A program made the position numbers and the translations under genes. The notes below the pieces were generated by a model. The model worked only from the letters and a program-made list of their open reading frames with translations. It was not told where the DNA came from and ran no database searches. A DNA stretch of 34,753 bases from Streptomyces sp. JJ38. Its GTDB lineage: Bacteria; Actinomycetota; Actinomycetes; Streptomycetales; Streptomycetaceae. The stretch is from assembly GCF_019303475.1 (NCBI RefSeq), contig NZ_JABLSI010000054.1, positions 1-34,753 of the forward strand, read 5' to 3'. Every line of letters begins with the position of its first letter. Within the stretch, counting starts at the first letter, position 1. Of the stretch, positions 31,435-34,753 are shown in pieces.

Positions 31435-32373
31435 CTAGCCCTTCACGGCGCCGCGCATGATGCCGCCGACGATCTGACGGCCCAGCAGACCGAACACCAG
31501 CAGCACGGGCAGCGTGCCCAGCAGGGTGCCCGCCATGATCACCGACTGGTCCTGGACGTAGCCGCCGCCCAGCTGGCGCAGGGCCACCTGCACGGTGGGG
31601 TTCTGCGAGGAGAGCGCGACGATGGGCCAGAAGAAGTCGTTCCACGCGGTCATGAAGGTGAGCAGGCCGAGGACGGCCATGCCCGGCCGGGCGATGGGTA
31701 TCACGATCGTCCAGAAGATCCGCGCGGTCGACGCGCCGTCCACGCGGGCGGCCTCGATCAGCTCGTCGGGCAGCGACTGCACCAGGAACTGCCGCATGAA
31801 GAACACCCCGAAGGCGGAGACCAGCCCGGGCAGGATCACCGACTGCAGCTGGTTCACCCACTGCAGTTCGGCGATCAGCATGAACAGGGGGATGACGCCC
31901 AGCTGGGGCGGGATCATCATGGTGCCGACGGTGAGGGCCAGCAGGGCGTTCCGGCCGCGGAAGCGCAGCTTGGCGAAGGCGAAGCCGGCGAGGGTGCAGC
32001 ACAGCACCGTCCCGAGGGTGATGGACCCGGAGACGACGAGCGAGTTGAACAGGGCCCTGCCGATGTCGGCCTCGGCCATCGCCGCCTCGAAGTTGGAGAA
32101 GAGGTTCGGCCCGGGCGTCAGCGCGGGCGGCACCTGCGCCATGTCGGCGTTGGAGCGGCTGGCGGCGACGATGGTCCAGTAGAACGGGAACGCCGAGAAG
32201 AGCAGGGCGACGATCAGCAGCGCGTACGTGATCTTCCCCGCCCGCATGCCGCTCGGGCGGCGGCGGGGGCCGCCGCGCCGGAGTCGGGACGCGGCCCGCA
32301 CCGGACGGCCGGTGCTCCGGGCTGCCCCGGCCGGCGCGGCGGAGGCTTCGGCGGGAGCGGCGGGCGCGGTCAT
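31435..32373 (-). CDS. cebG: ABC sugar transporter permease (CebG/MalG type)
   Basis: A 312-residue membrane permease of the CUT1 family. An Ala/Arg-rich N-terminus (1-45) precedes ITYALLIVALLFSAFPFYWTIVAASRS. Membrane segments follow, with the EAA loop in DELIEAARVDGASTARIFWTIVIPIARPGMAV, which contacts the ATPase. The tail RQIVGGIMRGAVKG is typical of MalG-type partners. Its ATG overlaps the stop of the upstream permease by four bases. The ATPase is not encoded here; streptomycete CUT1 systems commonly share MsiK, encoded elsewhere. cebG is used by order and family only; specificity could be other oligosaccharides. Confidence 0.87.
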   Translation of the reverse strand: MTAPAAPAEASAAPAGAARSTGRPVRAASRLRRGGPRRRPSGMRAGKITYALLIVALLFSAFPFYWTIVAASRSNADMAQVPPALTPGPNLFSNFEAAMAEADIGRALFNSLVVSGSITLGTVLCCTLAGFAFAKLRFRGRNALLALTVGTMMIPPQLGVIPLFMLIAELQWVNQLQSVILPGLVSAFGVFFMRQFLVQSLPDELIEAARVDGASTARIFWTIVIPIARPGMAVLGLLTFMTAWNDFFWPIVALSSQNPTVQVALRQLGGGYVQDQSVIMAGTLLGTLPVLLVFGLLGRQIVGGIMRGAVKG

Positions 32374-33323
32374 CGTCCGGCCTCCTTCCGGGAACGGCGG
32401 CGTACGACGAGCGCGTTGACGCCCACGACGACCACGATCAGGACGAACATCACCCAGGCGATGGCGGCGGCCCGGCCCAGGTGGAAGAAGCCCCAGCCTT
32501 GCTCATAGAGGTAGAGCCCGAGAGTCTGGTACTGGTGCGAGACGCCTCCGGAGACGGAGCCCTCGAAGAGGAGCGGTTCGCCGAAGAGCTGGGTGGCGCC
32601 GATGGTCGACACCACGACGGTGAAGAGGATCGTGGGCCGCAGCCCGGGCAGCGTGACGTGGAGGAACTGCCGCCAGCGCGAGGCACCGTCCACCTCGGCG
32701 GCCTCGTACAGCTCACCCGGGATGGTCTGCATGCCCGCGAGGTAGATCAGCGCGTTGTAACCCGTCCAGCGCCAGATGACGATGGTGGAGACGGCGACCT
32801 GCGAGGCGACGGTGCCGGTCTGCCAGTCCACCGGCCCCAGCCCGACGATCCCGATCGCCTGGTTGATCAGCCCGTAGTCGCGGCCGAACAGCTGGGCGAA
32901 GACCAGGGTGGCGGCGGCGACGGACGTGGCGTACGGCAGGAGCATCACGGTGCGGAAGAAGGTGCGGCCGCGCAGCTTGTAGTTGAGCAGGTGCGCCAGG
33001 CCCAGGGCCATGGCCAGCTGGGGGACGGTGGAGAGCACCCCGATGGTGAACGTGTTGCGCAGCGCCGTCCAGAAGAACGCGTCGGTGAGCAGCGCGGTGT
33101 AGTTGTCGAGGGCGTACCACTCCATCTCCCCGGGGTTCTGCAGCTCCACACGGTGGAGGGAGACGAAGGCGGTGTAGATCAGCGGGAAGAGGCCGAAGGC
33201 GGCGAAGAGGGTGAAGAACGGGGCGATGTAGGCGTACGGGGAGGCCGCCCGCCAGGCGCGGCGGGCCGCCGGCGGCCGGTGGGCCCGGGTGGCACCACCG
33301 GCCGGAGCGGTCAGGGTCATCAT
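32370..33323 (-). CDS. cebF: ABC sugar transporter permease (CebF/MalF type)
   Basis: A 317-residue MalF-type partner permease. Six membrane segments are visible, starting ASPYAYIAPFFTLFAAFGLFPLIYTAFVSL. The EAA loop is ELYEAAEVDGASRWRQFLHVTLPGLRPTIL, the ATPase contact. The periplasmic segment is short, as in gram-positive CUT1 permeases. Two ATGs are adjacent: at 33323 GAGGGG is two bases upstream and at 33320 five bases, so either may be used. Its stop overlaps the start of the second permease. It pairs with that protein to form the channel. Confidence 0.88.
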   Translation of the reverse strand: MMTLTAPAGGATRAHRPPAARRAWRAASPYAYIAPFFTLFAAFGLFPLIYTAFVSLHRVELQNPGEMEWYALDNYTALLTDAFFWTALRNTFTIGVLSTVPQLAMALGLAHLLNYKLRGRTFFRTVMLLPYATSVAAATLVFAQLFGRDYGLINQAIGIVGLGPVDWQTGTVASQVAVSTIVIWRWTGYNALIYLAGMQTIPGELYEAAEVDGASRWRQFLHVTLPGLRPTILFTVVVSTIGATQLFGEPLLFEGSVSGGVSHQYQTLGLYLYEQGWGFFHLGRAAAIAWVMFVLIVVVVGVNALVVRRRSRKEAGR

Positions 33324-33368
33324 GGCCCCTCGTGGTTCAGCGTGGACGGTTGCGGTGCGTGCGGGGCG

Positions 33369-34664
33369 TCAGCCCAGGACGTTGTCGATGGCCTTGAGCG
33401 CGTTCTTCCAGGCCTTGTCCGGCGAGGTGCCCTTCCGCTCGATCTCGCTGAGCGCGTTGGTGATCTGGTCGGCGATGCTCTTGTCGTGGACGCCGAGCAC
33501 CTGCACCGGTGCCTCCTTGGCCGCCTCGCCGAAGATCCGGCCGATCGGCGCGTCCGAGAAGTACGGGTCGGTCGCGTCGGAGATCTGGGCGATGGCGCCG
33601 GTGGAGGAGGGGAAGTTGCCCTGGGCCTTGAAGAGCTTGGCCTGCTGCTCGGGGGCCGTCAGCCACTCGATGAGCTGGTAGGCCTCCTTCTTGTGCTTGG
33701 CCGCGCGGGGGATGGAGAGGTAGGAGCCGCCCCAGTTGCCCGCGCCGTCACCCGGGAGCGTGGCAACGTCCCAGGTACCCGCGCCTTCGTCGCCGGCCTG
33801 GCCCTTGATGTAGCCGAGCATCCAGGCGGGGCAGGGCAGGGTGGCGAACGAGCCGGTGGAGAAGGCCTGGTTCCACTGGGGCGACCACTGGTCGAGCTTG
33901 GCGCTGAGTCCGTCACCGGCCGCCTCGGCGGCGGTCTTCCACGCGGTGTGCACGGCGGGGCTGTCCTCGTAGATCAGGTCCCCGGAGGCGTTGTAGTACC
34001 GCTCCTCCTGCTGGCCCATCATGACCGCGTAGAGGCTCCCGACGCTGTCCAGCCAGGCGCTGCCCTCGGGGGCCTCGGCCAGATACCGGGTGCCGAGCTC
34101 CAGGTAGCCGTCCCAGGTGCTCCATTCGGCGGCGAGTTCCTCGCGGTCGGTGGGCAGACCGGCTTCGGCGAACAGATCGGTGCGGTAGCACATGGCCTGG
34201 GGGCCGACATCGGTACCGAGGCCGAGCACCGCCCCGTCGTCGGTGGTGGCAGCCGACCACTTGGCGGGCGCGAACTCGTCCTCCAGGGCGTCGGCTCCGT
34301 ACTGCGTCAGGTCCTCGAAGCGCTCGGCCTGTTGCTGGGTGACGGAGGCGATGCGGCCGACCTCGATGCCCTGGACGTCGGCGAGGCCGCCGCCGCCGGC
34401 CAGCCGGGTCTGGAGGGACTTCCAGTAGTCCTGCTCGTCCTGCGTGTCGGTCTGCTTGATGGTGATGCCGGGGTTGAGCTTCTCGTACTCCTCGTAGAGT
34501 CCGGCCTCCTCGTACCCGAAGGAGCCGAAGAGGTCCACGGTCAGCGTGATGTCGCCGTCGGCGGAGTCGTCGGAGGTCCCCGAACCGCAGGCAGCGAGCA
34601 GGGCGCCGCTGAGCAGCAACGCGCCGAGCCGCAGGCCGGCGCGTCGGGTGGAGGGGTTGCGCAT
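33369..34664 (-). CDS. cebE: sugar-binding lipoprotein of an ABC transporter (CebE type)
   Basis: A 431-residue extracellular solute-binding lipoprotein. Signal peptide and lipobox LLSGALLAACGSG place the lipidated cysteine at C26. The mature part fits the family-1 sugar-binding proteins, with ITLTVDLFGSFGYEEAGLYEEYEKLNPGITIKQTDTQ, then VLGLGTDVGPQAMCYRTDLFAEAGLPTDREEL and LTAPEQQAKLFKAQGNFPSSTGA. AAGGAGG precedes the ATG at 34664. First gene of the leftward transporter operon, 45 bases before the permease. CebE of streptomycetes binds cellobiose and cellotriose; here the ligand is inferred from the GH1 gene and the upstream palindromes. Confidence 0.88.
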   Translation of the reverse strand: MRNPSTRRAGLRLGALLLSGALLAACGSGTSDDSADGDITLTVDLFGSFGYEEAGLYEEYEKLNPGITIKQTDTQDEQDYWKSLQTRLAGGGGLADVQGIEVGRIASVTQQQAERFEDLTQYGADALEDEFAPAKWSAATTDDGAVLGLGTDVGPQAMCYRTDLFAEAGLPTDREELAAEWSTWDGYLELGTRYLAEAPEGSAWLDSVGSLYAVMMGQQEERYYNASGDLIYEDSPAVHTAWKTAAEAAGDGLSAKLDQWSPQWNQAFSTGSFATLPCPAWMLGYIKGQAGDEGAGTWDVATLPGDGAGNWGGSYLSIPRAAKHKKEAYQLIEWLTAPEQQAKLFKAQGNFPSSTGAIAQISDATDPYFSDAPIGRIFGEAAKEAPVQVLGVHDKSIADQITNALSEIERKGTSPDKAWKNALKAIDNVLG

Positions 34665-34693
34665 GGGAAGCCTCCTTGGCTTCGAGACGACGG

Positions 34694-34712
34694 CGAGCGC
34701 TCGGAGCGCTCC
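34694..34712. promoter_or_regulatory. two overlapping palindromes near the transporter promoter
   Basis: CGAGCGCTCG (34694-34703) and GGAGCGCTCC (34703-34712) share one base. The second matches the core of the CebR box, TGGGAGCGCTCCCA. A minus-strand TATCCT -10 candidate (34713-34718) directly precedes it, so the site would lie over the transcription start. Confidence 0.6.
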
Positions 34713-34726
34713 AGGATACGAGGAAG

Positions 34727-34753
34727 AAGAGGGCCCTCTTGAGAGCGCTCTCA
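34727..34753. promoter_or_regulatory. AAGAGGGCCCTCTT palindrome fused to a CebR-like box
   Basis: A perfect 14-bp palindrome, AAGAGGGCCCTCTT (34727-34740), shares one T with a second perfect 14-bp palindrome, TGAGAGCGCTCTCA (34740-34753), at the very end of the window. The latter differs from the CebR consensus TGGGAGCGCTCCCA at two symmetric positions. Both lie 63-89 bases upstream of the binding-protein gene. Confidence 0.7.

Noticed and set aside
34694..34703. CGAGCGCTCG as an independent operator
   Set aside because: The dyad shares one base with the adjacent CebR-like site and is short enough to arise by chance in GC-rich DNA, so it is reported only as part of the cluster.
32481..34742. 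A 753-codon plus-strand open frame at the right end
   Set aside because: It is antisense to the binding protein and permease, whose lipobox and EAA loops are clear.
1..34753. tRNA, rRNA, transposase, integrase or toxin-antitoxin genes
   Set aside because: None could be recognised on either strand.

Overview
The window looks like a chromosomal segment of a Streptomyces species or a very close relative. The sequence is extremely GC-rich, start codons are often GTG or TTG, and several genes appear to have leaderless promoters. It carries a chaplin gene with a SigmaBldN-type promoter, an EspR-type regulator and a cellobiose-type uptake operon with palindromes resembling CebR boxes. I see no tRNA, rRNA, insertion sequence, integrase or CRISPR array. 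All assignments come from reading motifs; no database search was run.

Left part (1-7.0 kb): a TetR regulator and a divergent acyl-CoA dehydrogenase share a perfect 29-bp palindrome. A second TetR gene and a MaoC-type hydratase carry matching 18-bp palindromes and may form a small acyl-CoA regulon. The two genes converge on a 17-bp tandem repeat. A BAAT-type hydrolase with a lipoprotein-like N-terminus, a small unknown protein and a PAP2-diacylglycerol-kinase fusion follow.

Middle (7.0-15.8 kb): gluconokinase is the last gene of a coupled three-gene unit with two DUF202 (YidH-like) membrane proteins. A protein of unknown function, an APC permease and a copper amine oxidase run the other way, probably for amine uptake and oxidation. 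A one-domain ATP-dependent DNA ligase and a LigD-type polymerase form a divergent pair, a split NHEJ set with no Ku in the window. A short chaplin follows.

Surface polysaccharide locus (16.1-29.6 kb): eight tightly packed genes encode glycosyltransferase, initiating sugar-phosphate transferase, Wzy-like polymerase, MurJ/Wzx-like flippase, polysaccharide deacetylase, second glycosyltransferase, kinase-less Wzz-like protein and CelD/BcsL-type acyltransferase. This is a Wzx/Wzy-type export pathway. It converges on a membrane-anchored GH26-like glycosidase. Beside that lie a GGDEF-domain protein with an altered signature and a divergent EspR-like regulator with paired inverted repeats between them. 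Together with the chaplin, the layout suggests a cell-surface or developmental polysaccharide, possibly linked to cyclic-di-GMP. This locus is the best candidate for an undescribed system here.

Right end (29.7-34.75 kb): a lipoprotein solute-binding protein, two ABC permeases and a GH1 beta-glucosidase lie in one direction, as in cebEFG-bglC of streptomycetes. Palindromes resembling CebR boxes lie upstream; no ATPase or cebR gene is present. Most convergent gene pairs are separated by a long perfect hairpin, probably a bidirectional terminator.
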